A stretch of DNA of 64,000 nt, taken from contig OZ220699.1 in assembly GCA_965116565.1 (NCBI GenBank), forward strand, positions 2,542,001 through 2,606,000, in the 5' to 3' direction. Source of the stretch: Bin87 sp965116565. Lineage in GTDB: Bacteria; Chloroflexota; Dehalococcoidia; Lucifugimonadales; UBA3495. A program made the position numbers and the translations under genes. This document shows positions 55,464-64,000 of this stretch, piece after piece; position 1 is the first letter of the stretch, and each line of letters begins with the position of its first letter. The notes beneath the pieces are model-generated. The model made no database searches. It was given only the letters and a program-made list of their open reading frames with translations, and had not been told where the DNA came from.

Positions 55464-56876
55464 ATGCCTGAAACCGAGCTTCACTACAAATCGGTCTGGG
55501 AGTTGTCCTCCTTGATGCGGGATGGGCACATCTCTCCGGTTGAGTTAGTGGATGCGTGTCTGGATCGCATCGAAGCGACGGAACCGACCCTCAACTCCTT
55601 TATTACCCTATTGCCCGAGCAGGCGCGGGCCGCGGCGCAGCGAGCCGAGGATGAAATCACCCGGGGCAACTATCGTGGCCCGCTGCACGGCATTCCAGTG
55701 GGCTTGAAAGACCTGTTTGAGACCGCCGGGATCCGCACGACATCGGGGACGCGGATCTACGATAACTACGTCCCGTCAGAAGACTGCACCGTTGCGGCAA
55801 AATTCTCGCAGGCGGGGGCTATCCTGATCGGGAAGCTCAACATGCACCCATTGGCGTTTGGACCGACGGGTGAGAACGGCGATTACGGCCACATGCACAA
55901 CCCCTGGAACCCCGAGCGCATCACCGGGGGATCCAGCGGGGGCAGCGGGTCGGCAGCAGCCGCGGGTCAATGCCCGATCACCATGGGTAGCGATACCGGT
56001 GGCAGCGTGCGAATACCTGCGGCGCTATGCGGCATAGTCGGTTTGAAACCCACCTACGGGCGGGTGAGCCGGGCCGGACTGACCCCGCTGTCGTGGTGCC
56101 TAGATCATCCCGGGCCCATGGTACGTACGGTGGAGGACGCGGCGCTGACCATGAACGCCATAGCCGGTCGGGACCCGCGTGATCCAGCCACGGCAGATGT
56201 ACCGGTCCCAGATTACACCGAAGCGCTCACCGGCGATGTGCGCGGATTGCGGATCGGGGTGGTGCGCGAATATTTCGAGACGGAAATCGACGCCGGCGTT
56301 TCCGAGTTGACACAGCGCGCCATCGCCGACTTGGGTGAAATGGGCGCCGAAATAATCGATGTCTCGCTCCCACTGTACGAATATGCACAACCCATCAGCA
56401 ATGCGATCCTGAGTTCCGAGGCGACCGCGGCACATCGCGACCTCGTCTTGAGGGATGGCGACAAGTTGTATCCGCAAGTCAGGGATCGTCTCGAAGAGGG
56501 ATTGTTCATATCTGCGGCTGAGTACTTGCGGGCGCAACAGGCGAGGCAGGTCTTCTGTGCGCAGGTTGACGCACTGCTGCGGCAAGTTGATTTGTTGGCT
56601 GGTCCCGTGGAACCGGTGACTGCTCCCGTCCTGCTGGAGCGGCGGATCGAAGTTGGAGGGGAGTCGCTGCCAGCAGTTCCTTTGCTCACCAAATACACGC
56701 GCGTGTATAACATTACGGGTTCCCCCGCAATCTCGATTCCATGCGGTTTCGCAGAGGATGGCTTGCCGGTAGGCCTTCACCTGGCCGGTCGCAATTTCGA
56801 CGAAATGACGGTCCTGAAGGCGGCCTACGCGTACCAGCAAGCCAACGATTGGCACAACAGGCGTCCGCCGCTGTAG
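55464..56876 (+). CDS. Amidase-signature enzyme
   Basis: 470 residues from ATG 55464. The Ser-cisSer-Lys triad is intact: Lys82 in GIPVGLKDLFE, Ser157 in the GGSSGGS signature and Ser181 in GSDTGGSVRIPAALCG. The overall sequence resembles GatA and AtzE/mandelamide hydrolase. The C-terminal ~200 residues (KYTRVYNITGSPAISIPCGFAEDGLPVGLHLAGRNFDEMTVLKAAYAYQQ) are typical. With the GatC-like partner upstream it could be AtzE-like (biuret/1-carboxybiuret-type). It is less likely a tRNA amidotransferase, as no GatB is present here. The substrate amide is not known. Confidence 0.92.
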   Translation: MPETELHYKSVWELSSLMRDGHISPVELVDACLDRIEATEPTLNSFITLLPEQARAAAQRAEDEITRGNYRGPLHGIPVGLKDLFETAGIRTTSGTRIYDNYVPSEDCTVAAKFSQAGAILIGKLNMHPLAFGPTGENGDYGHMHNPWNPERITGGSSGGSGSAAAAGQCPITMGSDTGGSVRIPAALCGIVGLKPTYGRVSRAGLTPLSWCLDHPGPMVRTVEDAALTMNAIAGRDPRDPATADVPVPDYTEALTGDVRGLRIGVVREYFETEIDAGVSELTQRAIADLGEMGAEIIDVSLPLYEYAQPISNAILSSEATAAHRDLVLRDGDKLYPQVRDRLEEGLFISAAEYLRAQQARQVFCAQVDALLRQVDLLAGPVEPVTAPVLLERRIEVGGESLPAVPLLTKYTRVYNITGSPAISIPCGFAEDGLPVGLHLAGRNFDEMTVLKAAYAYQQANDWHNRRPPL

Positions 56877-56920
56877 GGATCGGAACGAGTCAGCCGCCAG
56901 AACGGCACGGATATACTAAT

Positions 56921-57682
56921 TTGACCGCCATAAATGCCGTTACATTCGATCTGTGGCAAACCCTGATCCTTGATAACCGGGAGTTGGGTCTGCAACGTGC
57001 CCAAGCGCGCTTGGACGGCGCCAGAGAAACGTTGATGGAGCACGGGGTTGACCGCGATGCGGACCACATCAGAGAGGCGTACCGTGGTTGCTACCGAGCG
57101 TGCCGGGCGGTCCGCAACGACAACAAAGATGTCAGTTTCCGCAGGCAGGTTGAGATTTTCATCGATCTGATAGACGAGGGGCTGTCCGCCCGGTTGCCGG
57201 AAACCGCAGTGGCAGAAATCGAACGTAGTTACGCCGAATCTTTCTTTGACTTCCCTCCGCGGTTTCACGACTCAACGAAGGAGACTCTGGAGCGGGTGAA
57301 AGGGATGGGGTTGAGCATCGGGCTCATCTCCAACACCGGTATGACCCCAGGTTACACATTTCGTGAGTTTCTGAAGCAACACGATCTGCTGCAGTATTTC
57401 GATGTCCTGACCTTCTCAGACGAGGTGCTCCTCGCCAAGCCATCCGATGAAATATTTCTAATGACTGTCCAATCTCTTGACACCAGTCCCCAAGCGAGCA
57501 TCCATGTGGGCGACCATGTTACCAACGATATTGTCGGGGCCAACCGCGTGGGCATGAAGTCCATCTGGATACGCGGGTTCTACGAACCGGAGGACCCTGA
57601 CGACCCGGACTCCCAGGCAGACATGGCGGTGGACGACTTGTCGGCGGTGTCTGAGGCAGTTCGCAAACTCGCCAGTCGTTAG
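56921..57682 (+). CDS. HAD-superfamily hydrolase
   Basis: About 253 residues; no ATG or GTG lies close to the first HAD motif, so TTG 56921 (L-TAINAVTFDLWQTLI) is the best start. A TATACT -10-like box 4 bp before it raises the chance of a nearly leaderless message. Motif I is FDLWQTLI: Asp nucleophile retained, but the second Asp of DxDxT is Trp, as in dehalogenase/phosphatase relatives. Motif II is ISNTGMT, motif III is the Lys in LLAKPSDEIF, and motif IV is HVGDHVTNDIVGANRVGMKSIWIRG. Probably a small-molecule phosphatase, or a haloacid dehalogenase relative. It lies 44 bp after the amidase stop. Confidence 0.87.
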   Translation: MTAINAVTFDLWQTLILDNRELGLQRAQARLDGARETLMEHGVDRDADHIREAYRGCYRACRAVRNDNKDVSFRRQVEIFIDLIDEGLSARLPETAVAEIERSYAESFFDFPPRFHDSTKETLERVKGMGLSIGLISNTGMTPGYTFREFLKQHDLLQYFDVLTFSDEVLLAKPSDEIFLMTVQSLDTSPQASIHVGDHVTNDIVGANRVGMKSIWIRGFYEPEDPDDPDSQADMAVDDLSAVSEAVRKLASR

Positions 57683-57724
57683 ATGAGGCCCGGTTCGCCG
57701 GAGCCTGCGACAAGGAGGCCACCC

Positions 57725-58300
57725 TTGTTCGAGGAATTGAGCGGTGGTCCGCTGCCCAACGGACGCTACCCTGACATCACGCTGGCCATTTTTCCGCACC
57801 TTCGCGAGTTCCTGGTGATCGACACCCGGGGCGAGGGAGCCGAAATCACCGTTCTGTCTACCGACACGGTGTTCAACGACGAGTACTATCGCGCTGTCGA
57901 AAGCGAATTTGGCAGCATGCTGCGCGAGGGCGGTGATCGACCGTTTCTCCACTTGATGCACCTGCCCGGCCAGTTGGACGACACCTTGCGCGGGGTCGCC
58001 ATGAATTTCATACTTGACCGGCTTGGCGTGAACTTCCACGACGAAGACAATCTGCCAGAGGTGGTGGTGTTCGTGATCTCGGGACCCACGCTGGCCATCC
58101 CGCAGGAACAGGTGGTTGCAGGGTTCACCGAGATGTTGTCCCAACGACTGGATAGCACAGAAGCGGCCCGATGGTCCCAAAAATTGGGCGAATTGATCCA
58201 GCGCGAATCCGAGGCATTTCCGCCTACGAATGAAGTCCTGGGAGAAACGATGACCGATGAATCCCTGGACCCGTACTACATCTGGCAAAATCGCAATTAG
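57725..58300 (+). CDS. Protein of unknown function
   Basis: 191 residues from TTG 57725, chosen because AAGGAGG lies 6-7 nt upstream; an ATG at 57683 directly after the HAD stop has none. The protein is soluble, acidic and mixed alpha/beta (FPHLREFLVIDTRGEGAEITVLSTDTVFNDEYYRAVESEF; VVVFVISGPTLAIPQEQVVAGFTEMLSQRLD). It has no motif I recognise. It lies between HAD and LLM oxidoreductase genes with gaps of 42 and 14 bp, so it belongs to the same transcript. Confidence 0.75.
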   Translation: MFEELSGGPLPNGRYPDITLAIFPHLREFLVIDTRGEGAEITVLSTDTVFNDEYYRAVESEFGSMLREGGDRPFLHLMHLPGQLDDTLRGVAMNFILDRLGVNFHDEDNLPEVVVFVISGPTLAIPQEQVVAGFTEMLSQRLDSTEAARWSQKLGELIQRESEAFPPTNEVLGETMTDESLDPYYIWQNRN

Positions 58301-58314
58301 GAACCAGTATAGAC

Positions 58315-59334
58315 ATGCCGCGAATTGCGCTGACATTCAGCAGCAGGGACAACAACGACGACTCCGATCTTATTGCGGTGGCTCAGGCCGCCGATCGGTT
58401 GGGGTACGATTCTTTTTGGACTGGCGAGTCTTGGGGACGGGACGCATTCACCGTGTTGACCATGCTGGCTTGCAACACCGAGCGAATAAAGCTGGGCACA
58501 GGCATCGTCACCGTTTACAGCCGTACGCCGGGCCTGATCGCCCAGAGCATCGCTTCGCTGGACTGCATCAGCGATGGCCGGGCGATTCTCGGCTTGGGTA
58601 CCAGCGGGCGCATCGTTATCGAAGACTGGCACGGCGTAAAGTTCGATTACCCGGTAACACGCACCCGGGAGTACATGGAAATCGTTCGCATGGCGTTGGC
58701 CGGCGGGCGGGTCAACTACGATGGGCGCTTCTACCAGTTGCAACGTTTCCGAATGGGCGTCAAACCGATACAGGAACGTATCCCGATATATGTGGCCTCT
58801 TTGGGCAAACGGAACCTGGAACTCACGGGAGAGTTGGCGGACGGTTGGCTGCCCATATGGACCCACCGGGAGAAGCTCCCGATTATCAAAGAGCCGTTGT
58901 TGTCAGCCCTTCGAAACTCTGGCCGGGAGTATGGTGACATGACCACCGCTCCCCAAATCCTGAGTTGCGCCTCCGACGATGAAGAAACTATCGCCAACGC
59001 AATCCGACAAGCGCGGTCGCACATGGCTTTTTACATCGGCGGCATGGGCCAGTACTACTATGACCTGTTCTGCCGTTACGGCTACCGGGAAGAGGGCGAT
59101 GCCGTGCGACGGGCGTGGTTCGAAGGTGATCGGGGGACGGCAGCGCTAGCAATTACGGATGAAATGGTGGACAGCATCACCGCCATCGGCACCCCAGATG
59201 AGTGCCGCAGCAAAATGGACCGGTTCCGCGCCAATGGGGTCGATCTACCCATAGTGGCGTTCCCACATGGAACGGACTTGGAAACGATGCTCGCCACCCT
59301 CGTGGCCTTGGCTCCCGCGAGTCCCCAGGTTTGA
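58315..59334 (+). CDS. LLM-class F420/FMN-dependent oxidoreductase
   Basis: 339 residues, a complete luciferase-like TIM barrel: an N-terminal DDSDLIAVAQAADRLGYDSFWTGESWGRDAFTVLTMLACNTERIKLGTGIVTVYSRTPGLIAQSIASLDCISDGRAILGLGTSGRIVIEDWHG, then a middle PITRTREYMEIVR-like segment and IPIYVASLGKRNLELTGELADGWLPIW. The layout matches F420-dependent N5,N10-methylene-H4MPT reductase-like proteins (Mer/Fgd family), so F420 use is plausible, but no F420-synthesis gene is present to support it. The next gene follows after 3 bp. Confidence 0.93.
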   Translation: MPRIALTFSSRDNNDDSDLIAVAQAADRLGYDSFWTGESWGRDAFTVLTMLACNTERIKLGTGIVTVYSRTPGLIAQSIASLDCISDGRAILGLGTSGRIVIEDWHGVKFDYPVTRTREYMEIVRMALAGGRVNYDGRFYQLQRFRMGVKPIQERIPIYVASLGKRNLELTGELADGWLPIWTHREKLPIIKEPLLSALRNSGREYGDMTTAPQILSCASDDEETIANAIRQARSHMAFYIGGMGQYYYDLFCRYGYREEGDAVRRAWFEGDRGTAALAITDEMVDSITAIGTPDECRSKMDRFRANGVDLPIVAFPHGTDLETMLATLVALAPASPQV

Positions 59335-59337
59335 GTC

Positions 59338-59931
59338 GTGAAGGTTGGGCTGATATCCGACACGCATTCTGCGGGCAGCGGATGGGATCTGCCGGTCCCG
59401 ATCCTTGATGCACTATCCGGTTGCGATCTGCTCTTGCACTGCGGAGACCTCGAGTGCATCGGTGTTCTGGATTGCCTGGAGCAGGTGGCTCCCGTGCTGG
59501 CGGTACGGGGTTACGAGGATCCGCGCGAAACAGGGGATCGTCTGGCCGACGCGACACGAGTGGTTGATATCTCGGGTGTGAAAATCGGCATGGTCCACGA
59601 TATCCAATGGCCGGCTCCTCCGGTTCTGACGACGCCGGATGGCACGGGCCTCGTTTGGCCTGAGTCTGGATTGAGAGACCTCCTGAAACGCAAATTTGGC
59701 GAAGCGGTCGACGTCGTGGCCTTCGGCGACACCCACGAGGAACTGGTGGAATGGCGGGACGGCGTGCTGTTCGTCAATCCGGGCAGCCCCACCTATCCGG
59801 GCCGTAGGCATGCGCCGGGTTCCCTGGGTACTGTGGCATTGTTGGAGATCGACCACGGCGCGGTGGCAGCGCAAATCATCGACGTAGCAAACGTTGCCGT
59901 GACACATGGAAAGACCCCCACGGCTGATTGA
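59338..59931 (+). CDS. YfcE/MJ0936-type metallophosphoesterase
   Basis: 197 residues from GTG 59338, 3 bp after the preceding stop. Calcineurin-like metal motifs: GLISDTHS (DxH), LLHCGDLE (GDxxE in place of GDxxH/D), VRGYEDPR where GNCD is usual, GMVHDIQW (GHD-like), FGDTHEELVEWRDGVLFVNPGS (GHTH replaced by GDTH). The Asn of GN(C/H)D is missing, so metal geometry may differ. Family members hydrolyse phosphodiesters such as cyclic nucleotides. It precedes hppA by 69 bp. Confidence 0.87.
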   Translation: MKVGLISDTHSAGSGWDLPVPILDALSGCDLLLHCGDLECIGVLDCLEQVAPVLAVRGYEDPRETGDRLADATRVVDISGVKIGMVHDIQWPAPPVLTTPDGTGLVWPESGLRDLLKRKFGEAVDVVAFGDTHEELVEWRDGVLFVNPGSPTYPGRRHAPGSLGTVALLEIDHGAVAAQIIDVANVAVTHGKTPTAD

Positions 59932-60000
59932 CACTAAACGGCAGTTGTGCTAATTTCGCAACGTTTGTCGGATTTCATTGCCGAAAACGGAGAGGAGAGT

Positions 60001-62091
60001 ATGGAATCAATCATTGTAGCCCTGTGCGCTGGGGGCGTTGCGCTGGTGTTCGCGGCGTTAATGGCGTGGCGTGTCATCGGGGCCGACGCGGGAAACGCGC
60101 GTATGACCGAGATAGGCGATGCCATTCGCACGGGGGCTTCTGCGTTCCTGCGCCGCGAATACATGGCGTTGCTGCCATTCGTGATAGTGGTTGCGATAGT
60201 TCTGGCGGTCCTGGACTACACGGTTTTCAGACACGATCTGAATGTGCCGGCAACGGCTATCTCGTACTTGGCGGGCACGATATGCTCGGGATTGGCCGGC
60301 TTCATTGGGATGAACGTTGCGGTTCGCGCTAACGTCCGCACCGCCGCCGCCGCGATGCGTGGTTTGAACCCCGCGCTTCGGGTTGCGTTCTCCAGCGGGA
60401 CCGTCATGGGAATAACAGTGGTGGGCATTGGCCTTTTGGGAGTCACAGTCCTTTACGTCATTTTCCAGGACATCAGCGCGGTCGCGGGATTCGGGTTTGG
60501 CGCAAGTTCCATCGCGCTGTTTGCCCGTGTGGGCGGTGGCATATTCACCAAGGCCGCGGACGTTGGTTCAGACCTGGTGGGTAAGGTTGAGGCGGGGATT
60601 CCGGAGGATGACCCGCGCAATCCCGGCGTCATCGCCGACAACGTTGGCGACAACGTTGGGGACGTGGCCGGAATGGGCGCTGACCTGTTCGAGTCCTACG
60701 TTGGAAGCATAATCTCTGCGGTTGCGCTTTCGGCAGCCGCCGTGGCACTGGCTACCAGCGGCGCCGGTTTCAATTTCACGGACTCCCAGGCCGTGTTCCC
60801 CATGCTCCTGGCGGGAGCCGGCATCGTGGCCGCTATTTTGGGCACCTTTGTCGTGCGCAGCGGCGAGCAGGCTGATTTTGAGCGGCTGTTGTGGGCATTG
60901 CGATACGGGATATTCGCGGCCGGTGGGTTGCTGATCATATTCGCCGCCGTTCTGACCGTCGTTCTCCCCGACGTGAGTTGGGCTTGGTTCGGGTGCGTCG
61001 TGGCCGGCCTCGTCGCCGGGACGATCATCGGCCTCGCTACCGAGTACTACACGTCGTATAGCTACAAACCGACACAGCGGGTTTCCGAGTCCTCACAAAC
61101 CGGAGCGGCCACCGTCATCATCAGTGGGATCGCCACCGGCATGTTGAGCACGCTCATCCCGGTGATCTGCATATCTATTGCGATCCTGCTGGCTTACTGG
61201 TTCGCCGGATTCTACGGTGTCGCACTGGCCGGCGTTGGTTTGCTGTCCACCCTGGGCATTACGCTGGCCACCGACGCCTACGGTCCGGTCGCCGACAACG
61301 CTGGTGGCATAGCCGAGCAGGCCAACCTTGATCCGCAAGTGCGCGAACGCACCGACGCGCTGGACGCCCTTGGCAACACGACCGCCGCAACCGGCAAGGG
61401 CTTTGCCATCGGTTCCGCCGCTCTGACCGCGCTGGCACTGTTGGCCGCATACTCGGTCAGCGCGAACCTGATTACCCTTGGGCCAGACGGGCGATTGGCA
61501 GCCGGAGGCGTGGGAATCAACCTCCTTCAGCCGCAAATTTTGGTGGGGCTGGTGATCGGCGCCATGCTGCCGTTCATTTTCTCGGCGTTGACCATGCAAG
61601 CCGTGGGCCGCGCCGCGCAGGGGATCGTCGACGAGGTACGACGGCAGTTCCGCGAGATTCCCGGATTGATGGAAGGAAACGCTCAACCGGACTCGGCTCG
61701 GTGCGTCGACATCAGCACTCGTGGAGCGCTCCGCGAGATGATTCTTCCGGGAGTCATGGCAGTGGTCGCGCCCATCGCCACCGGTTTCATACTGGGCGAA
61801 GCGGCGCTGGGCGGACTGCTGATCGGGTCAGTGTCGGCTGGGTTCATGCTGGCGATCATGATGGCATCAGCCGGCGGTACCTGGGACAACGCCAAAAAGT
61901 ACGTCGAACTGGGTAATTTCGGTGGTAAGGGTTCCGACGCGCACAAAGCTGCCGTCGAGGGCGACGTCGTCGGTGACCCGTTCAAGGACACCTCCGGTCC
62001 CAGCCTGAACATCCTGCTCAAGCTGATGGCAATCGTGTCGTTGGTGTTCGCTCCCGCGTTCGTCGCGGTACAACCGCTGATTAACCTGTAA
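60001..62091 (+). CDS. hppA: Membrane-bound ion-translocating pyrophosphatase
   Basis: 696 residues from ATG 60001, preceded by GGAGAGGAG. About 16 membrane helices are visible. The PPi-binding signature is DVGSDLVGKVEAGIPEDDPRNPGVIADNVGDNVGD followed by VAGMGADLFESY, with a second acidic loop DAYGPVADNAGGIAEQANL. The C-terminal TWDNAKKYVE...GSDAHKAAVEGDVVGDPFKDTSGPSLNIL is standard. At the potassium-sensing position the motif is GNTTAATGKG (Ala rather than Lys), the K+-dependent class. Whether H+ or Na+ is pumped cannot be decided by eye. It hydrolyses PPi at the membrane to build an ion gradient. A perfect terminator follows. Confidence 0.96.
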   Translation: MESIIVALCAGGVALVFAALMAWRVIGADAGNARMTEIGDAIRTGASAFLRREYMALLPFVIVVAIVLAVLDYTVFRHDLNVPATAISYLAGTICSGLAGFIGMNVAVRANVRTAAAAMRGLNPALRVAFSSGTVMGITVVGIGLLGVTVLYVIFQDISAVAGFGFGASSIALFARVGGGIFTKAADVGSDLVGKVEAGIPEDDPRNPGVIADNVGDNVGDVAGMGADLFESYVGSIISAVALSAAAVALATSGAGFNFTDSQAVFPMLLAGAGIVAAILGTFVVRSGEQADFERLLWALRYGIFAAGGLLIIFAAVLTVVLPDVSWAWFGCVVAGLVAGTIIGLATEYYTSYSYKPTQRVSESSQTGAATVIISGIATGMLSTLIPVICISIAILLAYWFAGFYGVALAGVGLLSTLGITLATDAYGPVADNAGGIAEQANLDPQVRERTDALDALGNTTAATGKGFAIGSAALTALALLAAYSVSANLITLGPDGRLAAGGVGINLLQPQILVGLVIGAMLPFIFSALTMQAVGRAAQGIVDEVRRQFREIPGLMEGNAQPDSARCVDISTRGALREMILPGVMAVVAPIATGFILGEAALGGLLIGSVSAGFMLAIMMASAGGTWDNAKKYVELGNFGGKGSDAHKAAVEGDVVGDPFKDTSGPSLNILLKLMAIVSLVFAPAFVAVQPLINL

Positions 62092-62114
62092 GTTGCAGCG
62101 GGTTCGTAATTCCT

Positions 62115-62145
62115 ACTGGGCGGGATGAAGTCCCGCCCAGTTTTT
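62115..62145 (+). terminator. Terminator of hppA
   Basis: ACTGGGCGGGA (62115-62125) and TCCCGCCCAGT (62131-62141) form a perfect 11-bp stem, loop of 5, followed by TTTTT. Confidence 0.93.
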
Positions 62146-62188
62146 GTTGTGCTACATTGTTCAGGACTTTTAGAGAGGGTTGTACGCG

Positions 62189-62968
62189 ATGACCACCAAC
62201 CACGGCGGATTATTCGATCTCAGCGGCCGCGTCGCGCTGATAACAGGAGGCAACGGGGGATTGGGACTGGGGATGGCGTTGGGGCTGGCTGGCGCTGGCG
62301 CTGATATTGCCATAGCGGCCCGCAACGCGGAAAAGAACGCGTCCGCCGTGGCCGAAATTGAAGCCACCGGGCGTCGTGCCATCGCGATCCCCACCGACGT
62401 TACCAGCGACTCCGACATCGATGATATGGTGTCCCGGGCGATCGCGCATATGGGCCGCGTGGACATCCTCATCAACAATGCGGGCGCGACGGTACGGAAA
62501 CCTCCAGAGGACATCACGGCGGCCGAATGGGACAACGTACTGGATGTCAACCTGCGCGCGGCTTTCCTGTCCAGCAAGGCGGTGTACCCGCATTTCAAGG
62601 CCCAGGGCGGCGGAAAAATCATCAGCATAGGCAGTATGTACAGCATATTTGGCGGAGGCGGCAGCGGTGTTCCCTACTCGTCGAGCAAGGGCGGGATCGT
62701 CCAGCTCTCCAAGAGTTTCGCAGTAGCATGGGCCGGCGAAAACATTCAGTCCAACGCTATTCTGCCCGGCTGGTTTATGACCGAACTGACCGAGGCCATT
62801 CCTGACACTCAACCGGAACGCTACGACCTCATCAATCGGCGCATCCCAATGGGTCGATGGGGCGAGGCCAGCGAACTGCAGGGCGCAGCAGTGTTCCTCG
62901 CGAGCCGAGCGTCAGATTATGTCACCGGAGCGGTGATCGCAGTGGACGGCGGTTTTTCAGTGTCGTGA
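62189..62968 (+). CDS. SDR-family oxidoreductase
   Basis: 259 residues from ATG 62189 with GAGAGGG ~10 nt upstream. It is a canonical classical SDR: ALITGGNGGLGLGMA cofactor loop, NNAGATV, catalytic Ser in ISIGSMYS, YSSSKGG (Tyr-x3-Lys) and C-terminal YVTGAVIAVDGGFSVS. It resembles gluconate 5-dehydrogenase/2-deoxy-D-gluconate 3-dehydrogenase-type sugar-acid SDRs by eye (FDLSGRVALITGG start), but the substrate is not certain. Convergent with the acetamidase gene. Confidence 0.93.
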   Translation: MTTNHGGLFDLSGRVALITGGNGGLGLGMALGLAGAGADIAIAARNAEKNASAVAEIEATGRRAIAIPTDVTSDSDIDDMVSRAIAHMGRVDILINNAGATVRKPPEDITAAEWDNVLDVNLRAAFLSSKAVYPHFKAQGGGKIISIGSMYSIFGGGGSGVPYSSSKGGIVQLSKSFAVAWAGENIQSNAILPGWFMTELTEAIPDTQPERYDLINRRIPMGRWGEASELQGAAVFLASRASDYVTGAVIAVDGGFSVS

Positions 62969-62998
62969 TCGGTGTAAGATGAAACGCGTGGAAGCATA

Positions 62999-63038
62999 CG
63001 AAGGGCAGAGGCGCATAGTAATGCGCCCCTGCCCTTCG
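62999..63038. terminator. Strong hairpin between convergent genes
   Basis: CGAAGGGCAG (62999-63008) pairs with CTGCCCTTCG (63029-63038), and GGCGCAT (63010-63016) with ATGCGCC (63021-63027), around loop AGTA. Together they make 17 pairs with one mismatch. There is no T-tract; it probably acts as a transcription barrier for both flanking genes. Confidence 0.6.
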
Positions 63039-63060
63039 TCACGGGATTGACCGCTGTCGC

Positions 63061-63933
63061 CTAAAGTTGTTCCAACGCTTGACGGGACAGCATCATTTTC
63101 ACAGGACTGATCGGTCGGAAAGTTCGCGATACTCGCACGTCGCCCGCCAGGCTGCAAAGGGTGTAGGCGTCATAGGGCTCCATACCTTTTTCGGTGACCA
63201 GGAAATCCACCATGTCGCGGACAGCCTGTTTCATCGCCGGTCCGAGATCCTCGCCGTGGGACAGCACAACGTAGTGGTCGGGCGTGATTGCGCGCGGACC
63301 CGATATGTTCATGTCTTTTTCCACCGTAACCCTGATTTGGGTGTCCGCGGAACATTCGGCCCCGGTCCCGGCAACTGCTCCGTCGCCAACCACGGCGTGG
63401 CAATCGCCCATAGCCAGCAACCCGCCGGCCACGAACACCGGCAGGTACAGGATGCTGCCTTCGACCAATTCTTTCATGTCTATGTCGCCGCCGTAGGGCC
63501 CGCTGTCGCTGGCGGTTTCCTGAGGGTAGGTCGGCGTGGTCGCGACCAGGCCCATTGACGGGCACAGGGGGAGCCGCATCCCGCTGGGCAGGACCAGATC
63601 ATCACCTTCAATGCTCATCACGGTGGGGTAACCTTCCGTGAATTCGGCTTCGAGAAACCCGCGACCCGGCATCACCATGTGCGCCGGATTTTCTTTGGGA
63701 GTGATAGTGACGAACTCAATGCGAAGAGCATCGCCCGGCTCCGCTCCGTTCACGTAAATGGGGCCCGTCGCCGGACCCTTTAGTGATTTTTCCTGCAGCA
63801 CACCCGGCTCGCGTATTCCTTCGAAAGCGTCCCAAGTCTCGACGATCAGATCTTCGCCAGTATCGATCGTGATGGCCGGTTCGTTCTCCGGTTGGAGTAC
63901 GTATATGCGCTTGTCGCGGCTCAGGGTTTTCAT
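63061..63933 (-). CDS. Acetamidase/formamidase-family protein
   Basis: 290 residues from ATG 63933, preceded by TCAGGAGGGC. FmdA/AmdA features: AITIDTGEDLIVETWDAFEG, TGPIYVNGAEPGDALRIEFVTI, CPSMGLVATTP, SGPYGGDIDMKELVEGSILYLPVFVAGGLLAMGDCHAVVGDGAVAGTGAECSADTQIRV (the conserved GGNxD- and GDxHaxqGDGEv-like blocks) and a C-terminal MVDFLVTEKGMEPYDAYTLCSLAGDVRVS. It hydrolyses small amides such as formamide or acetamide to ammonia and acid. It is shorter than the ~400-residue FmdA and typical of the ~300-residue group. Confidence 0.93.
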   Translation of the reverse strand: MKTLSRDKRIYVLQPENEPAITIDTGEDLIVETWDAFEGIREPGVLQEKSLKGPATGPIYVNGAEPGDALRIEFVTITPKENPAHMVMPGRGFLEAEFTEGYPTVMSIEGDDLVLPSGMRLPLCPSMGLVATTPTYPQETASDSGPYGGDIDMKELVEGSILYLPVFVAGGLLAMGDCHAVVGDGAVAGTGAECSADTQIRVTVEKDMNISGPRAITPDHYVVLSHGEDLGPAMKQAVRDMVDFLVTEKGMEPYDAYTLCSLAGDVRVSRTFRPISPVKMMLSRQALEQL

Positions 63934-64000
63934 CTCCAGCCCTCCTGAATCAATTATCGGCTGCCAGCGGAAGCGAACTAACCCTATCCGATGACATCGG

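Overview
This window is a gene-dense stretch (about 60% G+C by eye) of a bacterial chromosome, most likely from a Chloroflexota lineage such as SAR202/Dehalococcoidia. That placement is an inference. It rests on several flavin-dependent LLM oxidoreductases, many SDRs and amidohydrolase-type enzymes, single-chain GlyRS, a K+-type membrane pyrophosphatase, an inositol-lipid gene set, and cobaltochelatase built from CobN plus a fused ChlI/ChlD AAA+ protein. No 16S or ribosomal protein genes are present to settle it.

Layout. 0-2.3 kb (+): the end of an LLM oxidoreductase, a SnoaL-like protein and a rubrerythrin-VIT1 iron transporter fusion. 2.3-10.4 kb (-): alpha/beta hydrolase, then an inositol-phospholipid cluster (ino1, PimA-like glycosyltransferase, CDP-alcohol phosphatidyltransferase), then dnaJ-prmA-kinase-PP2C. 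10.4-11.7 kb: a stretch with no convincing gene. 11.7-17.9 kb (+): cupin, cytochrome P450, tRNA-Gln (on -), a beta-hydroxyacid dehydrogenase, RNase P RNA, an HpcH/HpaI aldolase, an unknown gene and meaB. 18-20.4 kb (-): SPFH protein and NfeD. 22-28.3 kb (-): a histidine operon hisZ-hisG-(PLC-like gene)-hisD-hisC-hisB. 28.4-32.1 kb (-): two SDRs, birA and glyS. 32.2-40.9 kb (-): a cobalamin operon with promoter, B12 riboswitch and terminator followed by cbiE-cobN-unknown-cbtB-cbtA-chlI/D. 42-50 kb: DUF3352 protein, a molybdenum hydroxylase large subunit with a MoaD-like protein, a BKACE enzyme, rhomboid, cytidylate-kinase-like and GNAT genes. 50-54 kb (-): DAHP synthase with its own leader, trpA, cysC and a CPBP protease. 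55-63 kb (+): amidase with a GatC-like partner, HAD, unknown, LLM oxidoreductase, phosphodiesterase, hppA and an SDR. It ends with an acetamidase/formamidase on -.

Two things stand out. First, two copies of an approximately 1.05-1.13 kb transposase-less mobile element (40990-42038 and 53993-55124) share 13-14 bp terminal inverted repeats. Each is flanked by a 10-bp target duplication (10/10 and 9/10 matching). Each carries one 108-residue gene of unknown family, intact in one copy and broken by a stop in the other. In both copies the same end lies exactly 13 bp upstream of the -35 box of an outward-reading promoter. Second, the DAHP synthase gene is preceded by a short, nearly leaderless reading frame packed with Tyr and Phe codons and then a perfect 11-bp-stem terminator. 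This is the architecture of a translation-coupled attenuator for aromatic amino acid synthesis.
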